A stretch of 64,000 bases of DNA, from contig NC_014375.1 in the NCBI RefSeq assembly GCF_000144605.1, positions 1,736,001 to 1,800,000 on the forward strand. The letters are read 5' to 3'. This DNA is from Brevundimonas subvibrioides ATCC 15264. Lineage in GTDB: Bacteria; Pseudomonadota; Alphaproteobacteria; Caulobacterales; Caulobacteraceae. The notes below the pieces were generated by a model. That model had not been told where the DNA came from, did not search any database, and saw only the letters and a list, made by a program, of their open reading frames with translations. Numbering within the stretch: position 1 is the first letter of the stretch; every line of letters begins with the position of its first letter. Both the position numbers and the translations under genes were made by a program. Shown here one piece after another: positions 34,966 through 46,971 of this stretch.

Positions 34966-36372
34966 ATGCGTTCAAACGGTGCCGATATTCTGGTCGTCGA
35001 CGACGAGGCCGACATCCGCGACCTGGTCTCCGGGCTGCTCGAGGACGAGGGTCACGCCGTGCGCGTGGCCTCCAGCTCGGAGGAGGCCCTGGCCGGCATC
35101 CGCGCCAGAAAGCCCAGCCTGATCGTGCTGGACATCTGGATGCAGGGCGGGGGCATGGACGGGCTGGAGCTGCTCGACGTGGTCAAGGCGCTCGACGCCG
35201 ACCTGCCGGTGGTCATGATCTCCGGCCACGGCAACATCGAGACGGCCGTCAGCGCCCTGAAGCGCGGGGCCTATGACTTCATCGAGAAGCCCTTCAAGTC
35301 CGACCGGCTGGTCGTCGTCATCGAGCGCGCTCTGGAAGCCGCCTCGCTGAAGCGCGAGAACCGCCGCCTGCGGGCCCAGGCCATGACGCCCACGGGCCTG
35401 ATCGGTCGCTCGGCGGCCGCCCAGGTGCTGCGGACCACCATCGTCAAGGTCGCCCCCGCCAACAGCCGCGTCCTGATCTCGGGTCCGCCCGGATCGGGCA
35501 AGGAGCTGGTCGCGCGCCAGATCCACGAGGCCAGCCCGCGCGCGAAGAGCGAGTTCGTCGCCATCTCCGCCGCCGGCATGACGCCCGAACGTCTCGATCT
35601 GGAGCTGTTCGGCGAGGAAGGCCACGACGGCCGTCCGCGCAAGATCGGCGTGTTCGAGCGCGCCCACAACGGCACCCTCTACCTCGACGACGTCGGCGAC
35701 ATGCCCCGCGAGAGCCAGAGCCGCATCCTGCGCGTACTGGTCGAGCAGCGCTTCCGGCGCGTCGGCGGCGAACAGGACGTCCAGGTCGACGTCCGCGTCG
35801 TCACCTCGACCTCGCGCGACCTCAAGAGCGAGATCACCGAGGGCCGCTTCCGCGAGGATCTGTTCCACCGGCTGAACGTGGTGCCGATCCGCGTCCCGCC
35901 GCTGTCGGAACGCCGCGAGGACATCGCCGAACTGGTGGAGTATTTCATCGAGACCCTGGCGGCCTCGCAGGGGCTGCCCCGGCGCCGGCTGGGCGACGAC
36001 GCCATCGCCGTGCTCCAGGTCCACCCCTGGCCCGGCAACGTCCGCCAGCTCCGGAACAACGTCGAACGGCTGTTGATCCTGGCCACCGGCGACCTGAACG
36101 ACCCGATCTCGGCCGACATGCTGCCCCAGGAGGTCGCCTCGAACGGGGCGTCGGGCATGGGCACCGAACGCACCATCGCCCTGCCGCTGCGCGAGGCCCG
36201 CGAGGTGTTCGAGCGCGAGTATCTGGCCGCCCAGATCATGCGTTTCGGCGGCAACATCTCGCGCACGGCCGCCTTCATCGGCATGGAGCGGTCGGCGCTG
36301 CACAGAAAGCTGAAGTCGCTGGGCGTCTCGCCCTCGCGCGGCGGCGAAGACGAAGACGGGAGTGTCGACTGA
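34966..36372 (+). CDS. ntrX: Response regulator NtrX
   Basis: 468 residues: receiver (phospho-acceptor Asp56 in IVLDIWM; Lys in IEKPFKSDRL), AAA+ domain (Walker A GPPGSGKE, Walker B TLYLDDVGDMP, PGNVRQLRN), and Fis-type HTH (NISRTAAFIGMERSALHRKL). The GAFTGA loop that contacts sigma-54 is absent: the region after ELFGEEG reads HDGRPRKIGVFERA. This fits NtrX proteins that act through sigma-70 promoters. It is the cognate of the NtrY upstream (9-base gap). Its stop overlaps the start of the aminotransferase gene (TGATG). Confidence 0.94.
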   Translation: MRSNGADILVVDDEADIRDLVSGLLEDEGHAVRVASSSEEALAGIRARKPSLIVLDIWMQGGGMDGLELLDVVKALDADLPVVMISGHGNIETAVSALKRGAYDFIEKPFKSDRLVVVIERALEAASLKRENRRLRAQAMTPTGLIGRSAAAQVLRTTIVKVAPANSRVLISGPPGSGKELVARQIHEASPRAKSEFVAISAAGMTPERLDLELFGEEGHDGRPRKIGVFERAHNGTLYLDDVGDMPRESQSRILRVLVEQRFRRVGGEQDVQVDVRVVTSTSRDLKSEITEGRFREDLFHRLNVVPIRVPPLSERREDIAELVEYFIETLAASQGLPRRRLGDDAIAVLQVHPWPGNVRQLRNNVERLLILATGDLNDPISADMLPQEVASNGASGMGTERTIALPLREAREVFEREYLAAQIMRFGGNISRTAAFIGMERSALHRKLKSLGVSPSRGGEDEDGSVD

Positions 36373-37235
36373 TGTCACGGGTCGCCTATGTGAACGGGGT
36401 CTACCAGCGCCACGCCGAGGCGACGATCCACGTCGAGGATCGCGGCTTCCAGTTCGCCGACGGGGTCTATGAGGTCTGGTCGGTCTTCGGCGGCCGGATG
36501 GCCGATTTCGAGGGCCACATGACCCGGCTGCATCGCAGCCTGAACGAGCTGCGCATCGACATCCCGATGTCGGCCGAGTCCCTGACCCGGGTGCTCAAGG
36601 AAACCATCCGCCGGAACCGCGTCCGCGACGGCATCGTCTATCTGCAGGTCACGCGCGGCACGGCCCGCCGCGACCACCCGTTCCCCGCGCCTGGCACCCC
36701 GCCCAGCGTGGTGGTGACGTCCAAATCCATTCCCTTCGCCCGGTCCCAGGCCCAGGCGGCCAAGGGCGTGGCGGTGGTCACCCATCCGGACATCCGTTGG
36801 GGCCGCTGCGACATCAAGACCGTCGGCCTTCTGCCCAATGTCCTCGCCAAACAGGCCGCGCGCGACAAGGGGGCCTATGAGGCCTGGATGGTCGACGAGA
36901 TGGGCCTGGTCACCGAGGGCTCCTCGACCAATGCCTGGATCGTCGACAAGGCCGGCAAGCTGCGCACCCGCGACACCCAGGCCAATATCCTCAAGGGCAT
37001 CACCCGCACGGCCATCATGGCGATGATCGAGGCCGAGGGGATCGAACTGGACGAACGGCCCTTCAGTGTCGAAGAGGCCAAGGAGGCGAAGGAGGCCTTC
37101 TTCACCGCCGCCGGGGCCTTCGTCATGCCCGCCATCTCGATCGACGGCGTGAAGATCGGCGACGGCAAGCCCGGCCCCATCGCGACGAAACTGCGGGCCC
37201 GCTACCTTGAAGAGGCGAAGCGCGAGGCCATCTAG
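36372..37235 (+). CDS. dat: D-amino-acid transaminase (class IV PLP enzyme)
   Basis: 287 residues. Fold-type IV signatures: [30 protein letters not shown] at the start of the family, Lys149 ([16 protein letters not shown]) as the PLP Schiff base, and [10 protein letters not shown] near the phosphate site. This branch is the D-alanine aminotransferase type rather than branched-chain (about 300 aa). It converts D-amino acids to 2-oxo acids and D-glutamate for peptidoglycan. Overlaps ntrX by one base, so is in the dus-ntrYX operon; hfq follows after 109 bases. Confidence 0.88.
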   Translation: MSRVAYVNGVYQRHAEATIHVEDRGFQFADGVYEVWSVFGGRMADFEGHMTRLHRSLNELRIDIPMSAESLTRVLKETIRRNRVRDGIVYLQVTRGTARRDHPFPAPGTPPSVVVTSKSIPFARSQAQAAKGVAVVTHPDIRWGRCDIKTVGLLPNVLAKQAARDKGAYEAWMVDEMGLVTEGSSTNAWIVDKAGKLRTRDTQANILKGITRTAIMAMIEAEGIELDERPFSVEEAKEAKEAFFTAAGAFVMPAISIDGVKIGDGKPGPIATKLRARYLEEAKREAI

Positions 37236-37344
37236 ATGTTGCGATGCGGCGAACCTGCCGTCTAAGCTGAAAAGGCCGGATCCAACCGGCCCCGCGGTCC
37301 TCCTCGATCGCGGCGAAACAACAAAAGAACAGGACAAACCTGCC

Positions 37345-37590
37345 ATGTCGCAAGACAAGCGTCAGAACCTTCAGGACACCTTCCTCAACTCGGTCCGCAA
37401 GACCAAGACCCCCCTGACCATCTTCCTCGTCAACGGCGTCAAGCTGCAGGGCATCGTGACCTGGTTCGACAACTTCTGTGTGCTGCTGCGCCGCGATGGC
37501 CAGTCGCAACTGGTCTACAAGCACGCCATCTCCACCATCATGCCGTCCGCGCCCGTGCAGCTGTACGAGCCCGAGGCCGACGAGGATTGA
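37345..37590 (+). CDS. hfq: RNA chaperone Hfq
   Basis: 81 residues, full length for the short alphaproteobacterial form. [20 protein letters not shown] and [17 protein letters not shown] make Sm1; [12 protein letters not shown] makes Sm2 with the conserved YKHA. It forms a hexamer that pairs sRNAs with mRNA. The ATG at 37345 is the family start; the frame upstream to 37207 is not conserved. hflX follows downstream, the classic hfq-hflX pair, but a 206-bp palindromic repeat lies between. Confidence 0.97.
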   Translation: MSQDKRQNLQDTFLNSVRKTKTPLTIFLVNGVKLQGIVTWFDNFCVLLRRDGQSQLVYKHAISTIMPSAPVQLYEPEADED

Positions 37591-37620
37591 GGCAGGACGC
37601 GCGGACCTCCAAAGTTCGCT

Positions 37621-37826
37621 CTTGTCATCCCGGGCGTAGCGAAGCGAAGACCCGGGACGGTGATCCATCCTGTTGGGCCCTCCCGGAAGACGCGAAGCGG
37701 CTGTCCGGGAGCCGGTCGAGCGCGGGCAGGCCGTCCCCCGGACAATCGCTCACGCGATTTCCGGGCGTGGTGACATGGCGCGACCCACGTCCCGGCTTTT
37801 CGCTTCGCTACGGCCGGGATGACAAG
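37621..37826. repeat. Intergenic palindromic repeat element (family A)
   Basis: Terminal arms 37621-37657 and 37790-37826 (37 bases each) are inverted copies with only three mismatches, both starting CTTGTCATCCCGG. The interior has smaller inverted segments around CCCGGAA and TCCGGG. Looks like a REP/RUP-type element; no coding content. Confidence 0.75.
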
Positions 37827-37866
37827 CCCCGGAACTGACCACTGGCGGCAGGCGTCTAAGGGCACC

Positions 37867-39198
37867 ATGTTGCCTTCTCCGCTTCAGCCCGTGAGACCCA
37901 GCCTGACCACCAAACTCATCGACCATTCCGTCCCCCTGATCCGGGCGGTCGTCATCCATCCCGACATGGGCGAGCGATCGTCCCGACCGGCGCAGGAACG
38001 GCTTGAAGAGGCCGCCGGCCTCGCCCGCGCGCTGGACCTCGACGTCCGGGCGGAAGAGGTCGTGCGCCTGCGCAAGACCACCCCTGCCACCCTGTTCGGC
38101 ACCGGCAAGGTCGAGGAACTGGCCGCCCTGATCCGCGCCGCCGAGGCCGAGGCCGCCGTCATCGACGACGACCTGACGCCTGTCCAGCAGCGCAATCTGG
38201 AAAAGGAATGGGACTGCAAGGTCATCGACCGCACCGGCCTGATCCTCGAGATCTTCGGCCGTCGCGCCCGGACGAAAGAGGGCCGGCTGCAGGTCGAACT
38301 GGCCCGGCTGGACTATGAGAAGTCGCGCCTGGTCCGCACCTGGACCCACCTGGAGCGTCAGCGGGGCGGCACCGGCTCGACCGGCGGTCCCGGCGAGACC
38401 CAGATCGAGCTTGACCGCCGCCTGATCGCCGACCGCATCGTCAAGCTGAAGGGCGAGCTGGAAGAGGTCCGCCGCACCCGCGGCCTGCACAGGAAACAGC
38501 GCAAGAAGGCCCCGTTCCCGGCCGTCGCCCTGGTCGGCTACACCAACGCCGGCAAGTCGACCCTGTTCAACCGGCTGACGGGGTCCGAGGTCCTGGCCAA
38601 GGACCTGCTGTTCGCCACCCTGGACACCACCCAGCGCACGATCCGCCTCCCGCAGGGCCGCCCCGCCATCATCGCCGACACCGTGGGCTTCATCTCCGAC
38701 CTGCCGCACGAACTGGTCGAGAGCTTCCGCGCGACCCTCGAAGAGGTGGGCGAGGCCGACCTGATCCTGCACGTCCGCGACATCGCCTCGGCCGACACGG
38801 CGGCCCAGGCCAAAGACGTCGAGGACGTCCTGAAACAGATCGAGCAGCCGGAAGGAAAGCCCCGCCGCATCCTCGAGGTCTGGAACAAGACCGACCTCTT
38901 GGACCCCGAGGCCCGCGAGGCCGTCGAGGGCCAGGCCGCCCGCTCCGGCAACACCGCCGTCGCCGTCTCCGCCTGGACCGGGCAGGGGATCGAGACCCTG
39001 CGCCAGGCCATCACCGACCTGATCGACGACGACCCGGAGACCGAGCTGATCCTCCAGCCCTCACAGGGCGAGGCCCTGGCCTGGCTGTACGAACACGGCC
39101 GGGTGACGGCGCGGGACACGGACGACCAGGGGCGGATGCTGCTGACCGTGCGGCTGGACCCTCAGGCCATGGGGCGGTTCGAGCGGCAGTTCGGCTAG
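37867..39198 (+). CDS. hflX: GTPase HflX
   Basis: 443 residues. N-terminal HflX domain (TLFGTGKVEELAAL, then the glycine-rich linker GGTGSTGGPGETQIELDRR) and G domain: G1 GYTNAGKSTLFN, G3 DTVGFISDLPH, G4 NKTD. AAGGG near the ATG 37867 supports it over the longer frame from 37819. It binds 50S subunits, splits stalled 70S ribosomes and sits downstream of hfq as in many proteobacteria. C-terminal domain is complete. Confidence 0.96.
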   Translation: MLPSPLQPVRPSLTTKLIDHSVPLIRAVVIHPDMGERSSRPAQERLEEAAGLARALDLDVRAEEVVRLRKTTPATLFGTGKVEELAALIRAAEAEAAVIDDDLTPVQQRNLEKEWDCKVIDRTGLILEIFGRRARTKEGRLQVELARLDYEKSRLVRTWTHLERQRGGTGSTGGPGETQIELDRRLIADRIVKLKGELEEVRRTRGLHRKQRKKAPFPAVALVGYTNAGKSTLFNRLTGSEVLAKDLLFATLDTTQRTIRLPQGRPAIIADTVGFISDLPHELVESFRATLEEVGEADLILHVRDIASADTAAQAKDVEDVLKQIEQPEGKPRRILEVWNKTDLLDPEAREAVEGQAARSGNTAVAVSAWTGQGIETLRQAITDLIDDDPETELILQPSQGEALAWLYEHGRVTARDTDDQGRMLLTVRLDPQAMGRFERQFG

Positions 39199-39284
39199 CC
39201 GCGAAACAGGCGCGATGGACCGGCGTTGCCATTCCGCCGCGAAGAATTTACGCCAGCGTCAGCCTGAGCTGTTGGGGGTGATCG

Positions 39285-39911
39285 ATGCGCATCGAAACCG
39301 CGAGTGCTCGCGTGGCAGCGGGTCTGATCGCGCTGTTGGCGTGGATTGGCCTGGCGGTGCAGTTCGTGGCTGTGACGGCGCAGGTCGGATCAGTCACCGA
39401 GGCTGTGTGGGTCATGCTGAGGTACTTCACGGTCCTGACCAATCTGCTGGCTGCGTTGGTTTTGACGGGACTTGCCGTCGGTCAATCCGCGTGCCGTTCG
39501 CCGCGCCTTCTGGGCCTTCTGACGCTTTCCATCCTCTTTGTCGGCGTGGTCTACGCCGTCCTGCTCAGAGGGCTGCTGGAGCTGAGCGGTGGAGCGCTGT
39601 TCGCAGACACCGTCATGCACTACGTCGTGCCATCCCTCGTTCCCGTGTTCTGGCTTCTGTTCGCCCCCAAAGGCGCATTACGGTGGCATGACCCGGTGAT
39701 ATGGGCTGTCTATCCGGTGGCATATTTCGTGTATGCGCTGGCGCGTGGCGCGTCTGACGGAAAATATCCCTATCCGTTTATGGACATCCCCGTCGTTGGT
39801 TTGCCGTCAGCGCTCGCCACGGTGGCGATTATTTTGATCCTCTACCTCGCGGCAGGTTTGCTGCTGGTTGGTCTGGGGCGATGGATGGGGCGGTCGGGCG
39901 GGGTCTCCTGA
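39285..39911 (+). CDS. Pr6Pr-family membrane protein
   Basis: 208 residues with six hydrophobic spans. RYFTVLTNLLAALVLTG, the central MHYVVPSLVPVFWLLFAPKG and DPVIWAVYPVAYFVYALARG with a DGKYPYPF motif match the Pr6Pr (FAR-17a/AIG1-like) family of six-span proteins. GGGGGTGATCG just before the ATG serves as ribosome site. Codon usage is slightly less GC-rich than the neighbours. Role unknown; some eukaryotic relatives are lipid hydrolases, which is not transferable. Confidence 0.75.
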   Translation: MRIETASARVAAGLIALLAWIGLAVQFVAVTAQVGSVTEAVWVMLRYFTVLTNLLAALVLTGLAVGQSACRSPRLLGLLTLSILFVGVVYAVLLRGLLELSGGALFADTVMHYVVPSLVPVFWLLFAPKGALRWHDPVIWAVYPVAYFVYALARGASDGKYPYPFMDIPVVGLPSALATVAIILILYLAAGLLLVGLGRWMGRSGGVS

Positions 39912-40057
39912 TGGCGCTGGTGTGCATGGCTCGGTTGGTTTCAGGGGCCCGCTAACTCCCGCAGCGGACGTCGGCAGCCTCCGCGTCTGGACAGCACGGC
40001 GAAGGGTCTCCGACAGCCACGTCCGATTCTGACGTAGCGATGTGCCATGCTTCCCGC

Positions 40058-40600
40058 ATGACCATGAGCACTCAGATCAATCCCGAGGATCTCGACGGCC
40101 TCGGCGGCAATATGTGGGATCATATCCGGCGGGAGTATCTGTCGGGGGTGAAGGCGACGCACATCTGCCAGAAGTGGGACATCTCGCTCAGCTCGTTCCG
40201 GATGCATGCGCGGGCCGGGAAGTGGCGGCGGATCGATCAGCCGATCGGCGACGTGCTGCCGGAGGCCGGCGAGTTCCATCCCGAGGACGAGGTCAGTTTC
40301 GCCGACCTGGCCGACCAGGCCTTCCTCAACATCCGCCGCGCCCTGGGGATGGGCCGCGCGTCGGAGGCCTCGACCTGGATGCGCGTCTACGACCGCCTGT
40401 GCGACCGCGCCCGCGCCCATGTCATGGCCGACCTGCCCGACATCGCCCCGCCGAGGATCGAGTCCAGACGCGAGCCGCTGCGGCTGGTCGGGGACGGGGA
40501 GGCGAACCTCAACGATTTGAACGCGGTGTCTGAACCTATCGACACGGCTTCGCAGGATTTGGACTCCTTGCACCCGGTTTTTTCCGAGTCCAATCCGTGA
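40058..40600 (+). CDS. Hypothetical protein with putative HTH domain
   Basis: 180 residues. Residues ~20-65 (IRREYLSGVKATHICQKW, ISLSSFRMHARAGKWRR) look like a helix-turn-helix as in terminase-small-subunit or transposase-like binding domains. An acidic middle and a helical stretch (ASTWMRVYDRLCDRARAHVMA) follow. ATG 40058 is used; 40040 and 40064 are alternatives. The last codons abut the family-B repeat. No phage genes lie near. Function unknown, a DNA-binding role is inferred only. Confidence 0.65.
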   Translation: MTMSTQINPEDLDGLGGNMWDHIRREYLSGVKATHICQKWDISLSSFRMHARAGKWRRIDQPIGDVLPEAGEFHPEDEVSFADLADQAFLNIRRALGMGRASEASTWMRVYDRLCDRARAHVMADLPDIAPPRIESRREPLRLVGDGEANLNDLNAVSEPIDTASQDLDSLHPVFSESNP

Positions 40601-40601
40601 C

Positions 40602-40751
40602 GTCTCCTCCCCGTCGCGCAGCGATGGGGAGGTGGATCCGAAGCGCAGCGAAGGAGACGGAGGGGTTCTTCGTGCACGCAGAACCCCTCCATCAGCTCGC
40701 AAGGGCTCCCTGCCACCTCCCCATTCGCCCAGCGGCGAACGGGGAGGAGAC
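40602..40751. repeat. Nested palindromic repeat (family B, copy 1)
   Basis: 150 bases. The ends GTCTCCTCCCCGT (40602-40614) and its exact reverse complement (40739-40751) enclose a second inverted pair (GGAGGGGTTCT / AGAACCCCTCC). A related copy is at 62986-63131. No target duplication is seen; its end touches the rpmG terminator. Confidence 0.8.
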
Positions 40752-40783
40752 AAAAGAAAAACACCCGGCCATTTCTGACCGGG
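40751..40783 (-). terminator. Rho-independent terminator of rpmG
   Basis: Minus strand: 8-bp stem CCCGGTCA/TGGCCGGG (40783-40776 with 40771-40764, one G-T pair), GAAA tetraloop, then a T-rich tail (40763-40751). Confidence 0.85.
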
Positions 40784-40843
40784 CGTTCGCATCTCATTCC
40801 GGGCTCAAGCAGCGCGACCGCGCGTTAGCCCAGCAGGAATGCC

Positions 40844-41011
40844 TTACTTGATCTTGCCTTCCTTGAACTCGACGTGCTTGCGCACGACGGGATCGTATTT
40901 GTTGACGACCATCTTTTCCGTCATCGTGCGGGCGTTCTTCTTGGTGACGTAGAAGAAGCCGGTGTCGGCGGTCGAGTTCAGGCGGATCTTGATTGAGGCG
41001 GGCTTGGCCAT
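40844..41011 (-). CDS. rpmG: 50S ribosomal protein L33
   Basis: 55 residues, starting [20 protein letters not shown] and ending VEFKEGKIK, the typical L33 sequence of the zinc-free form (no CxxC pairs). Codons read cleanly from ATG 41011 to TAA 40844, with AAAGG nine bases upstream. It is too short for many gene callers. It stands alone, followed by a strong terminator, as is common for rpmG in alphaproteobacteria. It is a component of the large ribosomal subunit. Confidence 0.96.
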   Translation of the reverse strand: MAKPASIKIRLNSTADTGFFYVTKKNARTMTEKMVVNKYDPVVRKHVEFKEGKIK

Positions 41012-41139
41012 CGGAAATTACCTTTGCGACGGCGGGAGAGCCGTGAAAATAAGAGGCGCGGAACATACTCAGCGCGCCTGTGAAGTCAACGCCCGACTTC
41101 GCGGCTTGAGCCGGGATCGATAGCCGCTAGGCTCCGGGT

Positions 41140-41715
41140 ATGAAAGCCCCGCTCGCCGCCGCCCTCGCGCTGATCCTGTCCGCCTGCGCCACCGCGCCCG
41201 CGCCCTCGTCGCCGCAGGACGTCTTCATGGCCCGGCTGAACGCCCTGTGCGGTCAGCGATTCGAGGGGCGGGTCGTCACGACCGACGCGGCCGATGCCGG
41301 CTTCGCCAGCCAGCGTCTCGTGATGCACGTGCGCGACTGCGCCCCGGACGAGGTCCGCATCCCCTTCAGCGTCGGCGAGGACCGCTCGCGGACGTGGTTC
41401 GTGACCCGGACCGCCGCGGGCCTGACGCTGAAGCACGACCATCGTGATCCGCAGGGCCGGCCGGACGGCCTGCACTGGTACGGCGGGGACACGACCTCGA
41501 CCGGCACGGCGGACCGTCAGGAGTTCCCGGTCGACGCCTTCTCGATCGCCCTGTTCAATGCGGGCGACGCGGCCGTCTCGACGACCAACGTCTGGGCCAT
41601 GGAGGTCCATCCCGGGCGGATGTTCGCCTATGAACTGCGCCGCCCGAACCGGCATTTCCGGGTGGAGTTCGATCTGACGCGGCCGTTGGTGGAGCAGGGC
41701 GGACCCCGGTCTTGA
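41140..41715 (+). CDS. Putative lipoprotein of unknown function
   Basis: 191 residues with signal peptide ALAALALILSAC-like and lipobox LSAC (Cys at about residue 16). The mature part has HVRDCAPDEVRIPFSVGEDRSR, TLKHDHRDPQGRPDG and a C-terminal beta strand FRVEFDL. It is one compact domain of about 170 residues, no recognised family by eye. It stands alone upstream of the str operon; an intrinsic terminator follows about 95 bases downstream. Envelope-located; role unknown. Confidence 0.75.
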   Translation: MKAPLAAALALILSACATAPAPSSPQDVFMARLNALCGQRFEGRVVTTDAADAGFASQRLVMHVRDCAPDEVRIPFSVGEDRSRTWFVTRTAAGLTLKHDHRDPQGRPDGLHWYGGDTTSTGTADRQEFPVDAFSIALFNAGDAAVSTTNVWAMEVHPGRMFAYELRRPNRHFRVEFDLTRPLVEQGGPRS

Positions 41716-41807
41716 CCTGAGGGCCCCTCCCGCGTAAACGCGCCGGACTTTCGAGGCGGGGCCTGCCCCATCCTGATCGTGACAATTGAACGGACGGGCT
41801 GTGCCCG

Positions 41808-41840
41808 CCGGAACGCCCGAAGCGCGCGTTCCGGTTTTTT
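41808..41840 (+). terminator. Rho-independent terminator in the rpsL leader region
   Basis: Perfect 9-bp stem CCGGAACGC/GCGTTCCGG (41808-41816 with 41826-41834) then TTTTTT (41835-41840). It either ends the lipoprotein transcript or acts as an attenuator of the str operon, which starts 127 bases on. Confidence 0.85.
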
Positions 41841-41967
41841 CGTTTGGCTGTTCGGTCCGGTCTCGAACGATCCCGGGCGTCTCCGTCGGAGGCGTTCAAA
41901 AGAAGGAAACCGAGGCGCCCCGGCCGACAGGCACACGCCTCCATCAGAAGTCGAGACTGTCCCTACG

Positions 41968-42342
41968 ATGCCTACGATCAACCAGCTGATCCGCAAGCCC
42001 CGCAAGCCCAAGCCCGTGCGCAACAAGGTGCCCGCGCTCGAAGGTTCGCCCCAGCGCCGCGGCGTCTGCACCCGCGTCTATACGACGACCCCCAAGAAGC
42101 CGAACTCGGCTCTGCGTAAGGTCGCCAAGGTCCGCCTGGCCAAGTCCGGCTACGAAGCCGTGTGCTACATCCCCGGCGAGGGCCACAATCTGCAGGAGCA
42201 CTCGGTGGTCCTGATCCGCGGCGGCCGCGTGAAGGATCTTCCCGGCGTGCGCTACCACATCCTGCGCGGCGTGCTCGACACGCAGGGCGTCAAGGACCGC
42301 AAGCAGCGCCGTTCGCACTACGGCACCAAGCGTCCGAAGTAA
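41968..42342 (+). CDS. rpsL: 30S ribosomal protein S12
   Basis: 124 residues, [20 protein letters not shown] through SHYGTKRPK. The [13 protein letters not shown] block around the streptomycin site keeps the wild-type lysine (PKKPNS). The ATG at 41968 is the universal start; the frame upstream is leader. First gene of the str operon, with rpsG 69 bases after. Decoding-centre protein of the small subunit. Confidence 0.98.
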   Translation: MPTINQLIRKPRKPKPVRNKVPALEGSPQRRGVCTRVYTTTPKKPNSALRKVAKVRLAKSGYEAVCYIPGEGHNLQEHSVVLIRGGRVKDLPGVRYHILRGVLDTQGVKDRKQRRSHYGTKRPK

Positions 42343-42411
42343 GCCGGACCGCCCCTCCAGATTCAGCCGGTTCCATCCGGCTTCCAGACACCGATTTAAA
42401 AGGCCCAACCC

Positions 42412-42885
42412 ATGTCACGTCGTCACCGCGCCCAGAAACGCGAAGTCCTGCCGGATCCCAAATACAAGGATCTGATCGTCACCAAGTTCATGAATTACGT
42501 CATGTACGAGGGCAAGAAGGCCGTCGCCGAGAACATCGTCTACGGTGCGTTCGAGATCCTGGCCGAGAAGAAGAAGGACTTCGAGCCGGTCCAGACCTTC
42601 CACACCGCGCTGGAAAACGTCCAGCCGTCGGTCGAGGTTCGCTCGCGTCGCGTCGGTGGCGCCACCTACCAGGTGCCGGTCGAGGTTCGCCCCGATCGTC
42701 GCCGCGCTTTGGCCATCCGCTGGCTGGTGAACGCGGCGCGCAAGCGCGGCGAGAACACCATGACCGAAAAGCTGGCCGCCGAGCTGCTGGACGCCTCGAA
42801 CAACCGCGGCACCGCGGTCAAGAAGCGTGAAGACACCCACAAGATGGCCGAAGCCAACCGCGCCTTCAGCCACTACCGCTGGTAG
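42412..42885 (+). CDS. rpsG: 30S ribosomal protein S7
   Basis: 157 residues starting [20 protein letters not shown], with [33 protein letters not shown] and the C-terminal AFSHYRW. It is the primary assembly protein of the 30S head and, in many bacteria, the translational autoregulator of the str operon. Second gene of the operon; 151 bases separate it from fusA, possibly with an internal promoter or regulatory leader. Confidence 0.98.
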   Translation: MSRRHRAQKREVLPDPKYKDLIVTKFMNYVMYEGKKAVAENIVYGAFEILAEKKKDFEPVQTFHTALENVQPSVEVRSRRVGGATYQVPVEVRPDRRRALAIRWLVNAARKRGENTMTEKLAAELLDASNNRGTAVKKREDTHKMAEANRAFSHYRW

Positions 42886-43036
42886 ACGCCTTCAAAGCGT
42901 CAAACAGCGACACTATCTAGGCCTATCCGGCGCGGGCGGTTTCAGCTAAATCGCCCGCGCCCGCTTATTCGCAACATCGACGATCTCCCCGAGGACGCGT
43001 TACCTGCGTCCTGAACCACTTCAAGGCACGCTTTTC

Positions 43037-45118
<2,082 letters not shown>

Positions 45119-45207
45119 ACCCCACCAACACCGGGCGGACCCTGGTCCGCCCGGACCCCTGAAAATCTAGGATATGCCCCCTCAATTCAGGGGACGGAGA
45201 GAAGAGA

Positions 45208-46398
<1,191 letters not shown>

Positions 46399-46424
46399 GC
46401 GACGGTCTGAACCGATCTGAACGA

Positions 46425-46453
46425 GGCCTCCGGCGAAAGCCGGGGGCCTTTTT
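46425..46453 (+). terminator. Rho-independent terminator of the str operon
   Basis: 10-bp stem GGCCTCCGGC/GCCGGGGGCC (one T-G pair), GAAA tetraloop, then TTTTT (46449-46453), 27 bases after the tuf stop. Confidence 0.92.
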
Positions 46454-46543
46454 CTTTGGGCGACTCGCCGTCGCTGGGCCCGGCCATGTCGCATCTGTCA
46501 AAGACCGTCAGCACTCCCCACGCGAAGCTCGTGGACTTGAGCG

Positions 46544-46559
46544 TAGGTGCTAGTACCTA
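46544..46559. promoter_or_regulatory. Near-perfect palindrome upstream of the chemoreceptor operon
   Basis: TAGGTGCTAGTACCTA is a 16-bp palindrome with one mismatched pair, about 85 bases before the first start codon. Possible operator; no regulator identified. Confidence 0.4.
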
Positions 46560-46644
46560 GCCTGACATAATAAAGGTTTTGTAGAGCTCCCGGAGCCCAA
46601 ACAACTTCGGGGCCGTCGATGTATTCGATCGGCGGGGAGTTCAA

Positions 46645-46971
46645 ATGCGTTCGATCCGCGTTGCTTCATTAATGAAGGCGCTCGCCACTGGCTTGGTCGT
46701 CGTCCTGACCGTCCTTCCCGCCCTGGCCATTGCCGCACGACCCGCCCGCCCCTTCGAAGCCGCAGCCGTCTTCCCGCCGTGGTGGGATGCAGCGCGCGTC
46801 AGGGCCGCGGTTGCGCCCGTCGGCGAGATTTCGGCGACCGGCCGGATGGCGACCGTTGTGACCGTGATCGGTGGCACCGACGTGGCCGCGGGCCTCCGCG
46901 CCGCCGGGGCCTGGTTCATTCTCAATCCCGCGCTCATTGGGTGCGCCGTCCGTCCCGGAGCCACATCATGA
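46645..46971 (+). CDS. Small secreted protein coupled to a chemoreceptor
   Basis: 108 residues: an N-terminal signal peptide ([20 protein letters not shown]) and a short mature domain with [37 protein letters not shown] and [14 protein letters not shown]. No named family, though the FPPWW and AAGAWF..PALIGC blocks resemble a recurrent class of small alphaproteobacterial exported proteins, from memory. The stop overlaps the chemoreceptor start (ATGA), so production is linked. It may be the ligand-binding partner of that receptor, an inference. Confidence 0.7.
   Translation: MRSIRVASLMKALATGLVVVLTVLPALAIAARPARPFEAAAVFPPWWDAARVRAAVAPVGEISATGRMATVVTVIGGTDVAAGLRAAGAWFILNPALIGCAVRPGATS

Noticed and set aside
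34966..36372. NtrX read as a classic sigma-54 activator (NtrC)
   Set aside because: No GAFTGA loop, and it pairs with NtrY by position; NtrX is the better name.
40602..40751. CRISPR or insertion-sequence interpretation of the intergenic repeats
   Set aside because: Repeats are nested palindromes without regular spacers, transposase or visible target duplications.
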